From the NCBI RefSeq assembly GCF_000695255.1, contig NZ_JMIB01000004.1, forward strand, positions 1 to 64,000: a DNA stretch of 64,000 bases, in the 5' to 3' direction. Shown here in pieces: positions 39,615 to 48,388 of the stretch (the stretch's first letter is position 1; every line of letters begins with the position of its first letter). This DNA comes from Photobacterium galatheae (lineage in GTDB: Bacteria; Pseudomonadota; Gammaproteobacteria; Enterobacterales; Vibrionaceae). The translations under genes and the position numbers were made by a program. The notes under the pieces were generated by a model. That model saw only the letters and a program-made list of their open reading frames with translations. It searched no databases and was not told the origin of the DNA.

Positions 39615-40637
39615 ATGAAAAGACTGTTCACCCAAGCAATCATGTTGCTGGTGATGGCACTGATAATCAGTGGCTGTAGTGAGCAACGTCAGTTGATTCA
39701 CCTGACTGGCTCCACGATGGGGACATACTATTCAATTAAGTTGATTAAGCAGGAAGGCTTACCGAGTGACGCTGAACTTCAGAAAGAAGTCGATCGGCGT
39801 CTTGAACTGGTGAATGATCAGATGTCGACCTATCGTAAGCTGTCCGAGCTCAGTCAATTTAACCAGCACACCAGCCGTGAGCCGTTTGAGGTTTCGGCGG
39901 ATACCGCGAAAGTTGTGAAGGAGGCGATTCGCCTGTCTGAACTGACAGACGGTGCGCTGGATGTCACGGTTGGTCCATTGGTCAACCTGTGGAGCTTTGG
40001 CCCGGAAGCGCGTCCTGAAGTGATTCCAACGGAAGCGGATCTGGAAGCACGTCGCCAGGAGGTCGGGATTTCGCATCTGAAAGTCGAAGGAAACACTTTA
40101 ATCAAAGATTTGCCTGGACTCTATGTCGATTTATCGTCCATTGCGAAAGGGTACGGGGTTGATGTGGTTGCAGATTATATTGCCTCGCTAGGTGTCCAGG
40201 ATTATCTGGTTGAAATTGGTGGTGAAATTCGCCTGAAAGGCAAAAACCAGGAAGGCGTTCCTTGGCGTATCGCAGTTGAAAAGCCGACACAGGATGGTAG
40301 CCGTGCGATTCAGGAAGTGATTGAACCGGGTGAAATGGCGATCGCGACATCCGGAGATTATCGTAACTATTTTGAAGAAAATGGTGTACGCTACTCGCAT
40401 CTGATTAACCCGAAAACGGGGAAGCCAATCACAAACCGTGTTGTGTCTGTGACTGTTTTGCATCCGGCATGTATGACTGCAGATGCCCTGGCCACTGCGT
40501 TTTCTGTGATGGGTGAAGAAAAGGCAATTGCACTGGCAAATCAGGAAAACCTGCCGGTGCTGCTGATTGTGAGTACAGACGAAGGCTTTCAAGAATATAC
40601 TTCCGAGGCCTTTGCCCCTTACATGCAGAAAAAGTAA
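39615..40637 (+). CDS. apbE: FAD:protein FMN transferase ApbE
   Basis: This 340-residue lipoprotein attaches FMN to Thr residues of NqrB and NqrC in the periplasm. It has signal peptide MKRLFTQAIMLLVMALIISG with lipobox ISGC, the GSTMGTYYSI motif, SSIAKGYGVDVV and IATSGDYRNYF. GGAGA precedes ATG 39615. The upstream part of the longer frame is unsupported. It follows the nqr operon, which supplies its substrates. Confidence 0.95.
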   Translation: MKRLFTQAIMLLVMALIISGCSEQRQLIHLTGSTMGTYYSIKLIKQEGLPSDAELQKEVDRRLELVNDQMSTYRKLSELSQFNQHTSREPFEVSADTAKVVKEAIRLSELTDGALDVTVGPLVNLWSFGPEARPEVIPTEADLEARRQEVGISHLKVEGNTLIKDLPGLYVDLSSIAKGYGVDVVADYIASLGVQDYLVEIGGEIRLKGKNQEGVPWRIAVEKPTQDGSRAIQEVIEPGEMAIATSGDYRNYFEENGVRYSHLINPKTGKPITNRVVSVTVLHPACMTADALATAFSVMGEEKAIALANQENLPVLLIVSTDEGFQEYTSEAFAPYMQKK

Positions 40638-40651
40638 TCTGAGAGCATAGT

Positions 40652-40873
40652 ATGTTGGTATATGTAGCAACTTTTGGTGTATTTCTGTTGGTCATTGTCG
40701 CGATGGCTGTGGGTTATATTTTCCAGCGCAAAACAGTTTCCGGAAGCTGTGGTGGCCTGGGAGCTGTTGGCATTGAGAAAGAATGCGACTGCCCGGAACC
40801 GTGCGATAAGCGGTTGAAACGTGAAGCGCGCGCGGCCAAACAGGCTGAGTGGAAAAAGAATCAGATTATCTGA
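40652..40873 (+). CDS. nqrM: Na+-NQR maturation protein NqrM
   Basis: This 73-residue protein (DUF539) has one N-terminal membrane helix and four conserved Cys residues (SGSCGG, ECDCPEPCDK). NqrM is required to assemble functional Na+-NQR, probably by delivering iron to the NqrDE centre. It lies 14 bases after apbE and is followed by a terminator. Confidence 0.95.
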   Translation: MLVYVATFGVFLLVIVAMAVGYIFQRKTVSGSCGGLGAVGIEKECDCPEPCDKRLKREARAAKQAEWKKNQII

Positions 40874-40901
40874 TTGACTCAGTGCCACAAAAAACCATTC
40901 C

Positions 40902-40928
40902 AAAGCCCGTGATCTTCACGGGCTTTTT
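40902..40928 (+). terminator. Terminator after nqrM
   Basis: AAAGCCCGTGA (40902-40912) pairs with TCACGGGCTTT (40916-40926) around TCT, then TT. Confidence 0.92.
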
Positions 40929-40956
40929 GCTCCTCGCTATCTGACGGTTCGGCGCT

Positions 40957-40979
40957 TATAATACTGTACATAAAAACAG
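40957..40979 (+). promoter_or_regulatory. dinB promoter -10 and LexA box
   Basis: A consensus -10 TATAAT (40957-40962) is followed at once by CTGTACATAAAAACAG (40964-40979), which fits the SOS box CTGT-N8-ACAG exactly. It lies 26 bases before dinB, so LexA bound here would block transcription. Confidence 0.92.
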
Positions 40980-41005
40980 TTTTATCGATGTGAAGCACAT
41001 CCGTC

Positions 41006-42088
41006 ATGGCAGAGAACGAATCTGAACAGTCCACGCAAAGAAAAATTATCCATGTTGATATGGACTGCTTTTTTGCGGCGGTTGAAATGCGTGACAATCC
41101 GGCACTTCAACAGGTGCCGATTGCGATCGGTGGCCGTTCTGAACAGCGTGGTGTGATCAGCACCTGTAATTACATTGCCAGAAAATTTGGGGTGCGTTCT
41201 GCAATGCCGACGGCACAAGCCATGAAGCTCTGTCCGGATCTGGTTCTGATCCCCGGTCGAATGGCTGTGTATAAAGAAGTCTCGCAGCAGATACGTGCAA
41301 TTTTTCAGCGTTATACCTCCCTCATTGAGCCTCTGTCCCTGGATGAGGCGTATCTTGATGTCACGCATTGCACTTTGCATCGGGGATCAGCAACCCTGAT
41401 CGCACAGGATATTCGTCAGGCGATCCGCGAAGAGTTGCACCTTACGGCATCTGCTGGGATTGCGCCGGTGAAGTTTATCGCCAAAATTGCCTCAGATATG
41501 AACAAACCTGACGGACAGTATGTGGTGACTCCGGCAGAGGTACCAGCCTTTGTTGCCGATTTGGCACTGGAGAAGATTCCCGGGGTTGGCAAAGTGACGA
41601 TTCAGAAATTGCACGAACATGGCCTTTATCTTGGAAAAGATGTTCAGCGCTATGACAGAACGAAGCTGTTGCAGCAATTTGGTAAATTTGGCCAATCACT
41701 CTGGTCGCGTGCGCATGGTATCGATGAAAGGGAAGTGGTGGTTTCACGGGAGCGAAAGTCCGTGGGGGTGGAGCGAACCTTTTCTCAGAATATCCGTGAG
41801 TATGATGAGTGCTGGCAGGTCATAGAGCGATTGTATCCGGAACTGGAATCAAGGCTGAAAAGAGTCCGTCCGGATCTCCGGATTGCCCGACAGGGCATTA
41901 AGATCAAATTTGCTGATTTTCAACAAACCACAGTCGAACACAGTCAGCCAGTTCTGGAAAAGCGTCAGTTTGCAGCTTTGTTGACCGAGGCACTGACCAG
42001 ACAAAAAGGCCGGGAAATTCGTTTGATCGGGATGAGTGTGGGGCTGGAACTGGGAACCAAGGCTCAACAGTTGTCGTTCGAATGGTAA
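41006..42088 (+). CDS. dinB: DNA polymerase IV
   Basis: This 360-residue Y-family translesion polymerase has the palm motifs [14 protein letters not shown] and [12 protein letters not shown] with the catalytic acids, the helix-hairpin-helix IPGVGKVT, and a little-finger domain. Its C-terminus QLSFEW is a likely beta-clamp binding motif. It is SOS-controlled through the LexA box just upstream. It is convergent with pepD. Confidence 0.96.
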   Translation: MAENESEQSTQRKIIHVDMDCFFAAVEMRDNPALQQVPIAIGGRSEQRGVISTCNYIARKFGVRSAMPTAQAMKLCPDLVLIPGRMAVYKEVSQQIRAIFQRYTSLIEPLSLDEAYLDVTHCTLHRGSATLIAQDIRQAIREELHLTASAGIAPVKFIAKIASDMNKPDGQYVVTPAEVPAFVADLALEKIPGVGKVTIQKLHEHGLYLGKDVQRYDRTKLLQQFGKFGQSLWSRAHGIDEREVVVSRERKSVGVERTFSQNIREYDECWQVIERLYPELESRLKRVRPDLRIARQGIKIKFADFQQTTVEHSQPVLEKRQFAALLTEALTRQKGREIRLIGMSVGLELGTKAQQLSFEW

Positions 42089-42115
42089 CCTTACTTAAGA
42101 CGGGACATATGGTAG

Positions 42116-42139
42116 AAAAAGGGGAGCTGTGGCTCCCCT
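42116..42139 (-). terminator. Terminator of pepD
   Basis: AGGGGAGC (42120-42127) pairs with GCTCCCCT (42132-42139) around TGTG. TTTTT follows on the minus strand. Confidence 0.92.
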
Positions 42140-42173
42140 TGGATATCAAAGATGTTCGTGAAACCCGAGAAGA

Positions 42174-43631
42174 TCACTTCACCGGAATTTGCTTCAGAAT
42201 CGCAACCATTTGCTCCCAGAACAGCCCAACGGTCTCAATATTCACTTTCTCGTCAGGTGAATGCGGGAACTTAATGGTTGGGCCAAAAGAAATCATATCC
42301 ATGTTCGGATACGGTTCTTTGAACAGTCCGCATTCCAGACCTGCGTGGATCACCATGATATTCGGCGTATTTCCGTAGATATCTTTATAGGTTTCGCGGA
42401 ACAGGTGCATGACTTCAGAGCTTGGATCTGGTTTCCAGCCAGGGTAAGCACCAGAAAATTCACACTGTGCGCCTGCCAGTTGTGTCAGTGCCAGTAGCGT
42501 GTGTTCCACATCAATGCGTCCGGAATCAATCAGGGAGCGGATCAGGCAAAGCAGGGTGATGTGATCGGAATCTGTGGTGATGACGCCCAGGTTCAGCGAG
42601 GTTTCCACGACTCCCGGGATGTCGTCACTCATCCGCACGACGCCATTCGGGCAGGCGTTGATGAGTGCCATCAGGCGTTGCTGGCTGTTGACAGCCAATA
42701 CATCAGACGGCATCTCAGCACTGTCGACAGACAGCTGGATACTGGTTTCAACTTTGCCCAGCTCTTCATGCAGGGTTTGCTGGAATGTGGCAAAACAGGT
42801 ATGTAGCGCATCTGCTTTTTCAGCCGGTAGTGTGGCAATCGCAAATGCTTCTCGCGGAATTGCGTTACGCAGTGTGCCGCCGGTCAGGCTGCTGACACGC
42901 AGGCCGAGTGCTTCAGCATGAGCGAACAGGAATCGGCCCAGCAGCTTGTTTGCATTCGCGCGGCCAGTATGGATATCACAACCGGAGTGACCGCCTTTCA
43001 GGCCCTTAATTACCAGTTTGACGGCAGTATGACCCGCAGGAACTGCTTCACGGTCAATCGACAAAGTCAGCTCGGCGTCGACACCACCGGCACACCCCAT
43101 GTAAATCTCACCTTCCTGCTCGGAATCGGTGTTCAGCAGAATGTCGCCTTCCAGCCAGCCTTCTTCCAGACCAAATGCGCCTGTCATACCAGCTTCTTCA
43201 TCAATGGTCAGCAAGACTTCAAGTGGGCCATGCTCAATCTCTTTTGAAGCCAGGACGGCCAGGCAGGTTGCCATCCCAATCCCATTATCTGCACCCAGGG
43301 TGGTGCCTTTCGCGGTGACCCACTCTCCATCAACGTAAGGTTGGATTGGATCAATGGCGAAATCATGATCGGTGTCTTCATTTTTCTGTGGCACCATGTC
43401 TATGTGTGCCTGCAACACAACACCTTTCCGGTTTTCCATGCCCGGTGTAGCCGGTTTTTTAATGAAGACGTTCCCTGTCGCATCACGACGAACTGCCAGA
43501 CCTTCGCTTTCAGCAAAACGAATGATGTGCTGGGCCAGCGCTTCTTCATGCTTGGATGGATGGGGGATGGCGCAGATTTGATCAAAGAATTGCCACACGT
43601 TTTGTGGCGAAAGTTGGCTGATTTCAGACAC
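42174..43631 (-). CDS. pepD: Aminoacyl-histidine dipeptidase (peptidase D)
   Basis: This 485-residue M20-family metallopeptidase cleaves Xaa-His dipeptides such as carnosine. Zinc-site segments are LQAHIDMVPQK, GADNGIGMA and TIDEEAGMTGAFGLE, and a late HAGLECGLF supplies the remaining ligand. The domain order is catalytic, lid, catalytic. A perfect 13-bp inverted repeat lies 31-75 bases upstream of its start. Confidence 0.95.
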   Translation of the reverse strand: MSEISQLSPQNVWQFFDQICAIPHPSKHEEALAQHIIRFAESEGLAVRRDATGNVFIKKPATPGMENRKGVVLQAHIDMVPQKNEDTDHDFAIDPIQPYVDGEWVTAKGTTLGADNGIGMATCLAVLASKEIEHGPLEVLLTIDEEAGMTGAFGLEEGWLEGDILLNTDSEQEGEIYMGCAGGVDAELTLSIDREAVPAGHTAVKLVIKGLKGGHSGCDIHTGRANANKLLGRFLFAHAEALGLRVSSLTGGTLRNAIPREAFAIATLPAEKADALHTCFATFQQTLHEELGKVETSIQLSVDSAEMPSDVLAVNSQQRLMALINACPNGVVRMSDDIPGVVETSLNLGVITTDSDHITLLCLIRSLIDSGRIDVEHTLLALTQLAGAQCEFSGAYPGWKPDPSSEVMHLFRETYKDIYGNTPNIMVIHAGLECGLFKEPYPNMDMISFGPTIKFPHSPDEKVNIETVGLFWEQMVAILKQIPVK

Positions 43632-43661
43632 GGAACTCTCCCTAATAAACTGTCATTCATG

Positions 43662-43706
43662 CTGCCTGTTCTGGGCTATCCTTCGGTTTATTTCCAGAAC
43701 AGGCAG
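43662..43706. repeat. Perfect 13-bp inverted repeat upstream of pepD
   Basis: CTGCCTGTTCTGG (43662-43674) and CCAGAACAGGCAG (43694-43706) are exact inverted copies with a 19-base spacer. No T-tract follows on either strand. It lies between the chemoreceptor stop and pepD, so it may be an operator or a leader hairpin of pepD. Confidence 0.7.
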
Positions 43707-43747
43707 TTGAATATCTTACAACAGCTGAAGGGGGCTTGCCATTTTTC

Positions 43748-45391
43748 CTAAATTTTGAACTGAGAGATCTGTTCGTTCAGATGGCGGCCACTGGAGAGTA
43801 ACTGCTCACTAGATGCGGCAATTTGTTCTCCCTGAGCGACATGGTTATGGCTGTGTTCACTCAAATCAGCCAGGCTCACATTGATCGCTTCGGTGGCATT
43901 GGTCTGTTGTTGACTGGCATCTGCAATATGCTGGTTTAAATCGCGGATGGTGTTGATTTGCTGACTGATGGCTGCCAGTGCCTGAGCGACTTCTTCTGAA
44001 TGTTCGACAGTACTGATGGACTGTTCCCGGGTCTGAATGAGTGCCTGACTGACATTTGCAGAGCGGTTTTGCAACCGGGTGATAATCGTTTCAATCTCAT
44101 TGGTACTGCTTTGGGTTCGGGTCGCCAGGGTGCGGACTTCGTCGGCAACCACGGCAAACCCTCGGCCCTGTTCACCCGCCCTTGCTGCTTCAATTGCGGC
44201 GTTCAGGGCCAGTAAGTTCGTTTGCTCGGCAATATTGCGGATGACATCCAGTACCGCGCCAATGGTTTCAGAATCTTCAGCCAGTGCTTTGGCGCTGTCA
44301 TTGGTTTCGTCCAGCAGTGCCAGCAGGGCACGCATTTCATCACTGGATCGTGAGACCACGTTCAGCCCCTGATCGCTGTGTGTTTGTGCTTCCATGGCGG
44401 CGTCAGCGGCATTCGTTGCAGCGCGGGCGACTTCCTCGTTACTTGAATGCAGCTCAGTCATAGCGGATGCAACGGAATCGACGCCTTGATGCGCCTGACC
44501 GGCACTTTCTGCCGTGGTACTGGCGACGACATTGAGTTGGCTGGCAGCTGCACTGATGTGTTCACTGACGGGCGCGATGGCTCTCAGCATTTCACTGATC
44601 TTATCGGCAAACTGGTTATAGGCTGTGGCAATGTGACTCAATTCATCGTTTCCCTGAACGGGCAGGCGGCGGGTCAGATCCCCCTCACCCCGGGAGATAT
44701 CCTGCATAGCTCTCAGGGTCGATTCGCAGGGGGCCGTAATGGTCCGACCGATGGCTCTGGCCAGAATGAGCATCAGGATCAAAGATCCGCCAATAATCAG
44801 GCCAAGGCGCTTCAGCTCTGCATAAAACTGAGCTTCGACATCATCGACGTAAATCCCCGAGCCGATGATCCATCCCCAGGGGCTGAAACCTTTCACGAAA
44901 GAAATTTTGTCGACGGGTTGGGCATGGCCGGGTTTTTCCCATTGATAGTCAACAAAGCCTTCTCCCTGGCGCTGAACAATTTCAGCCATATTGACGAAGA
45001 GTTTGTTACCAATCGGATCCTGAAACTGAGACAGATCTTGACCATCGAGCTCCGGTTTAAAGGGGTGCATGATCATGCGGGGATGGCTGTCGTTGATCCA
45101 GAAGTAGTCATTCTTTTCATATCGCAGGCTGGCGATCGCCTGTCTGGCGAGTTGCTGCGCTGCTTCACGGTTCAGCTTCCCAGTATTTTCCTGCTGATAG
45201 TAGAAGGTCAGCAGGCTATGCGCACTTTCGACCAGGTTCCGTGTCTTATCTCGCTTTTGCTCTAAAAGTGAATCCTGATAACCGGAAACAAACGTCATCA
45301 GCGGAAAAAGTGTGAGGAGTGTGATGATCAAGCCAAGTAAGTACAGTCGGCTGCTGATTGATAAAGAGCGTAGGTGATGGAGTATTGTCAT
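43748..45391 (-). CDS. Methyl-accepting chemotaxis protein with single Cache domain
   Basis: This 547-residue chemoreceptor has an N-terminal membrane helix, a periplasmic sCache_2 domain ([32 protein letters not shown]), a second helix near 190-210, a HAMP domain and the MCP signalling hairpin ([20 protein letters not shown]). It directs swimming through CheA/CheW. The ligand is unknown; this Cache class often binds small organic acids. ATG 45391 is preferred over 45418 because GGAAGG lies just upstream of it. Confidence 0.92.
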   Translation of the reverse strand: MTILHHLRSLSISSRLYLLGLIITLLTLFPLMTFVSGYQDSLLEQKRDKTRNLVESAHSLLTFYYQQENTGKLNREAAQQLARQAIASLRYEKNDYFWINDSHPRMIMHPFKPELDGQDLSQFQDPIGNKLFVNMAEIVQRQGEGFVDYQWEKPGHAQPVDKISFVKGFSPWGWIIGSGIYVDDVEAQFYAELKRLGLIIGGSLILMLILARAIGRTITAPCESTLRAMQDISRGEGDLTRRLPVQGNDELSHIATAYNQFADKISEMLRAIAPVSEHISAAASQLNVVASTTAESAGQAHQGVDSVASAMTELHSSNEEVARAATNAADAAMEAQTHSDQGLNVVSRSSDEMRALLALLDETNDSAKALAEDSETIGAVLDVIRNIAEQTNLLALNAAIEAARAGEQGRGFAVVADEVRTLATRTQSSTNEIETIITRLQNRSANVSQALIQTREQSISTVEHSEEVAQALAAISQQINTIRDLNQHIADASQQQTNATEAINVSLADLSEHSHNHVAQGEQIAASSEQLLSSGRHLNEQISQFKI

Positions 45392-45569
45392 AGCGCTACC
45401 TTCCTTGTTTGCACTCATGGCAAATGTTCATGAGCTATGTTGTATTCTTATTCGGCGACTATATATGCAACTTTAGTCTCATTTCTTTATTTTTTGCATT
45501 GATGAGCACTTTTCCTGTAAGAAACATACTTTCAATAAAATGAGTTTTGCGGCCTTGATCCAGAAAAAG

Positions 45570-45620
45570 TGTGATCTAGTTAAAATTAATATTGTAATTA
45601 AATTACCTTTTGGTTATCCT
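45570..45620 (+). promoter_or_regulatory. Promoter with CRP-like site for the small-RNA unit
   Basis: TGTGATCTAGTTAAAA (45570-45585) matches the left CRP half-site perfectly and the right half weakly. Downstream are -35 TTGTAA (45592-45597), a 17-base spacer and -10 TATCCT (45615-45620), which predict a start near 45627. The elements are reasonable but not strong. Confidence 0.5.
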
Positions 45621-45750
45621 GTGACCAAGTTGCAAGAACGATAGTCAGCACAGGGAAAGGTATGTGCGTGGACTCCAGGGAACCGAGATCAATCAGCTCT
45701 GCTTCGTTTGCAACCTCGAAGCAGCATAAGTAATTGAGGAAGTCGTTGTC

Positions 45751-45840
45751 ATGAAAGTATATGAATCCACAGCTAAATTTTGGAACAAGAAAGGCATTTT
45801 CGGTGGTTCTTTCAACTACCCAAGTGCTTTTGGTTACTAA
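45751..45840 (+). CDS. 29-residue small protein, VcdP-like candidate
   Basis: The ORF starts MKVYESTAKFWNKKG and ends in a Gly/aromatic-rich half (IFGGSFNYPSAFGY). It is soluble, with no membrane helix. GAGGAAG lies eight bases before ATG 45751. A hairpin CTGCTTCG/CGAAGCAG (45699-45724) precedes the site. The stop codon forms the loop of a perfect hairpin GGTTAC-TAA-GTAACC (45832-45846). Length and setting resemble VcdP, which binds citrate synthase in V. cholerae. The identification is by analogy. Confidence 0.6.
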   Translation: MKVYESTAKFWNKKGIFGGSFNYPSAFGY

Positions 45841-46000
45841 GTAACCGACTGCCAGATGATATTTGTATTTGGCATTTAACCTCATTCACTCACAGCGCTG
45901 CGGCGATGTGAGATGATATTCACCCCCTAACTTTCAAGACTGAATACAGCGGTTTGGTAGCAATGGTCATTGTTCCGCTCGCCAGTGAGATTAGTTTTGG

Positions 46001-46029
46001 CGCCACCCAGGCATGGGTGGCGTTTTTTT
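46001..46029 (+). terminator. Strong rho-independent terminator in the MCP-permease gap
   Basis: CGCCACCC (46001-46008) pairs with GGGTGGCG (46015-46022) around AGGCAT, followed by seven T residues. No annotated-size gene precedes it on this strand, which indicates a small-RNA or small-protein transcript ending here. The rest of the gap to 46332 shows no gene. Confidence 0.93.
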
Positions 46030-46332
46030 ATGTCTGCGTTTTATTCATTGCGTTTCATGAACTCAGTCATCTTCTGATATTTAGGGAAAAAGGGATGTAT
46101 ACGATTACATCTGTCTCAGCTTGCCAAAGCTGACACTCTTTTTTCTGATTGAAGCGTTTGCCTTCAAAGTTAAACATTATTTCGCTCAAACTTTGAACAT
46201 GCCGATGCTGCTACAATGTTATGATTTTAAAGGTATTTTTATTCTTGTGATTTGTTGGTGAGGAATTTTCACGCATTATTTGCTGTCAGACGTCTATTCT
46301 TCATGAGTGTGGTAATTTATTACTGATAAGCC

Positions 46333-46375
46333 TATAATCGCCCCCCAAAAATGACTGTGACGCAAACGTTTCCCT
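46333..46375 (+). promoter_or_regulatory. Permease promoter -10 with PurR box
   Basis: TATAAT (46333-46338) is followed by ACGCAAACGTTTCCCT (46360-46375), a near-perfect match to the PurR consensus with its central CAAACGTTT core. The site would cover the early transcribed region and repress when purines are plentiful. Confidence 0.85.
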
Positions 46376-46438
46376 TTGTGGTATCAAATTTGTGCGTTTC
46401 AGTACTCACAGACACATTTCTCCAAGGACCAGAGAACA

Positions 46439-47728
46439 ATGCTTGAGAAACTGTTTAAGTTAGAAGAAAACGGTACAAATGTTCGTACTGAAGTGCTGGC
46501 AGGGGTAACGACCTTTCTGACCATGGCATACATCATTTTTGTCAACCCTTCGATGTTGTCTGCAACGGGGATGGATAAAGGTGCTGTGTTTGTGGCGACC
46601 TGTCTGGCGGCGATGATCGGCTGTTTTATGATGGGGCTGGTCGCCAATTATCCGGTCGCTCAGGCGCCTGGAATGGGTTTGAATGCTTTCTTTACTTATT
46701 CTGTCGTTCTTGGCATGGGGCACACCTGGCAGGTTGCTTTGGCCGCAGTGTTCTTCTCCGGTTTATGTTTTATCGCCTTGAGCCTGTTGAAAGTTCGGGA
46801 GTGGTTAATCCATGCGATTCCCCTGTCCTTGAGAACAGGGATCACCGCAGGGATCGGATTATTTCTGGCATTTATTGCGCTGCAAAGCGCAGGGATTGTG
46901 GTGGATAACCCGGCAACCTTAGTGCATGTTGGGGATTTAACCAGTTTTCCGGCGGCGATGGCTGCGCTGGGCTTTATGCTGACGATTGCGCTGGTTCACC
47001 GTGGGATGAAAGGGGCCGTGCTGGTGGCGATCCTGATCATTACGGGTTTGGGCATTCTCTTTGGTGATGTTCAGTACAATGGGATTGTGTCTGCGCCCCC
47101 AAGTATTGCACCAACATTTATGCAATTAGATATTAGCGGCGCGATGGATGTTGGGCTGCTCTCGATTGTATTTGCGTTCCTGTTTGTTGATCTGTTTGAC
47201 ACGGCTGGAACTCTGGTGGGCGCAACAACGAAAGCGGGCATGGTTGATAAAGATGGCAGAATGCCTCGCCTGGGCCGAGCCTTGCTGGCTGACAGCACAG
47301 CCACTTCTGTTGGTGCGCTGCTGGGAACGTCTAATACGACGTCTTATGTTGAAAGCGTGGCCGGAGTGGCTGCGGGGGGCCGTACCGGTCTGACTGCGGT
47401 GACTGTGGGGATCATGTTCCTGCTGGCGCTGTTTTTTGCGCCTCTGGCAGGCATGGTGCCGGCTTATGCGACCGCTGGTGCGCTGTTCTATGTTGCGATT
47501 TTGATGGTGTCTGGTCTGGCGGGGATCGACTGGCGTGACTTAACAGAAGCTGCACCTGTAGTTGTGGTTTGCCTGCTCATGCCGTTAACATACTCCATTG
47601 CGGAAGGGATTGCGCTGGGCTTTATTACTTATGCGGCCGTGAAATTGCTCAGTGGTAAAGGCCGCGATGTGAATATCAGTGTTTGGGTGATCGCCGCACT
47701 GTTCACCGCTAAAATTGTCTTTTTATAA
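46439..47728 (+). CDS. AzgA-like purine permease (NCS2 family)
   Basis: This 429-residue membrane transporter for adenine, guanine or hypoxanthine has the AzgA-type motifs APGMGLNAFFTY and DLFDTAGTLVGAT and the Asn/Thr-rich SNTTSYVES. It has about 12-14 helices. ATG 46439 (MLEKLFKLEENGTN) follows AAGGA and gives the family start. The PurR box and the downstream gpt gene support a purine salvage role. Exact base preference cannot be read. Confidence 0.9.
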   Translation: MLEKLFKLEENGTNVRTEVLAGVTTFLTMAYIIFVNPSMLSATGMDKGAVFVATCLAAMIGCFMMGLVANYPVAQAPGMGLNAFFTYSVVLGMGHTWQVALAAVFFSGLCFIALSLLKVREWLIHAIPLSLRTGITAGIGLFLAFIALQSAGIVVDNPATLVHVGDLTSFPAAMAALGFMLTIALVHRGMKGAVLVAILIITGLGILFGDVQYNGIVSAPPSIAPTFMQLDISGAMDVGLLSIVFAFLFVDLFDTAGTLVGATTKAGMVDKDGRMPRLGRALLADSTATSVGALLGTSNTTSYVESVAGVAAGGRTGLTAVTVGIMFLLALFFAPLAGMVPAYATAGALFYVAILMVSGLAGIDWRDLTEAAPVVVVCLLMPLTYSIAEGIALGFITYAAVKLLSGKGRDVNISVWVIAALFTAKIVFL

Positions 47729-47780
47729 TTTGTTTTACTGACCAGCGGTATTGATTCGCTGATTTAGAGGTTCATCGGAT

Positions 47781-48239
47781 ATGGCTAAAAAGTTCGTCAT
47801 CACATGGGATAACATGCAAAGCTACACACGCCAACTGGCAGAAAAACTGCTGCCGGCGGATCAGTGGCAGGGGATTATTGCTGTGAGCCGTGGTGGCCTG
47901 GTGCCAGCTGCGATTCTTGCCCGTGAACTGGGCATTCGTTATGTCGATACCGTTTGTATTTCCAGCTACGATCATGATCACCAGCGTGACATGAAGGTGT
48001 TGAAGAAAGTCGATGGTGATGGTGAAGGGTTTATCATTGTTGATGATTTGGTTGATACGGGCGGTACCGCGGAAATGATTCGTGCGATGTACCCGAAAGC
48101 AAAATTTGTGACCGTTTGTGCCAAACCAGCCGGTAAACATCTGGTTGATGACTATGTCGTTGATATCGAGCAAGATACCTGGATTGAACAGCCATGGGAT
48201 ATGGGTGTTGCTTTTGTTGAGCCGATTTCAAAGCGTTGA
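47781..48239 (+). CDS. gpt: Xanthine-guanine phosphoribosyltransferase
   Basis: This 152-residue enzyme joins guanine, xanthine or hypoxanthine to PRPP. The PRPP motif is [13 protein letters not shown] and the VSRGGLVPA loop is conserved. It lies 52 bases after the purine permease, which would supply its substrate, and is followed by a terminator. The order gpt-frsA-crl-proBA matches enteric bacteria. Confidence 0.96.
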   Translation: MAKKFVITWDNMQSYTRQLAEKLLPADQWQGIIAVSRGGLVPAAILARELGIRYVDTVCISSYDHDHQRDMKVLKKVDGDGEGFIIVDDLVDTGGTAEMIRAMYPKAKFVTVCAKPAGKHLVDDYVVDIEQDTWIEQPWDMGVAFVEPISKR

Positions 48240-48266
48240 TCATTCAGCCCAGTTGGAAAAATACCA

Positions 48267-48291
48267 AAAGGAGCCTTCAGGCTCCTTTTTT
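48267..48291 (+). terminator. Terminator of gpt
   Basis: AAAGGAGCC (48267-48275) pairs with GGCTCCTTT (48280-48288) around TTCA, then more T residues. Confidence 0.94.
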
Positions 48292-48388
48292 GTGTGTCGT
48301 GTTTGGGGTAATTATCCCGAAAACATATACAATGAAGCCTGATTGAATGTTAAACGGGTTATGAACCTTCTACACGCAGGAGTCAATT

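Larger units (their letters stand above)
45627..46029 (+). ncRNA. Probable dual-function small RNA, VcdRP-like
   Basis: A transcription unit of about 400 bases runs from the predicted start near 45627 to a strong terminator at 46001-46029. It holds a 29-codon ORF with a good ribosome binding site (45751-45840), then about 160 non-coding bases with a C-run (45923-45927) that could base-pair with G-rich target leaders. In V. cholerae the sRNA VcdRP encodes a 29-residue protein, pairs with sugar-transporter mRNAs through a C-rich stretch, and is controlled by CRP. The architecture matches, but I cannot confirm the sequence identity. Confidence 0.5.

Noticed and set aside
45598..45885. 95-codon minus-strand ORF in the MCP-permease gap
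   Set aside because: It has no ribosome binding site, odd composition and no family resemblance. It is antisense to the better supported 29-codon ORF and crosses its hairpins.
45963..46133. 56-codon plus-strand ORF with an HELSH motif resembling a zinc-peptidase site
   Set aside because: It runs straight through the strong terminator at 46001-46029, has no Shine-Dalgarno site, and the motif alone is weak evidence.
46200..46438. Purine riboswitch before the purine permease
   Set aside because: I could not find the conserved purine riboswitch core or its loop sequences. A PurR box explains regulation better.
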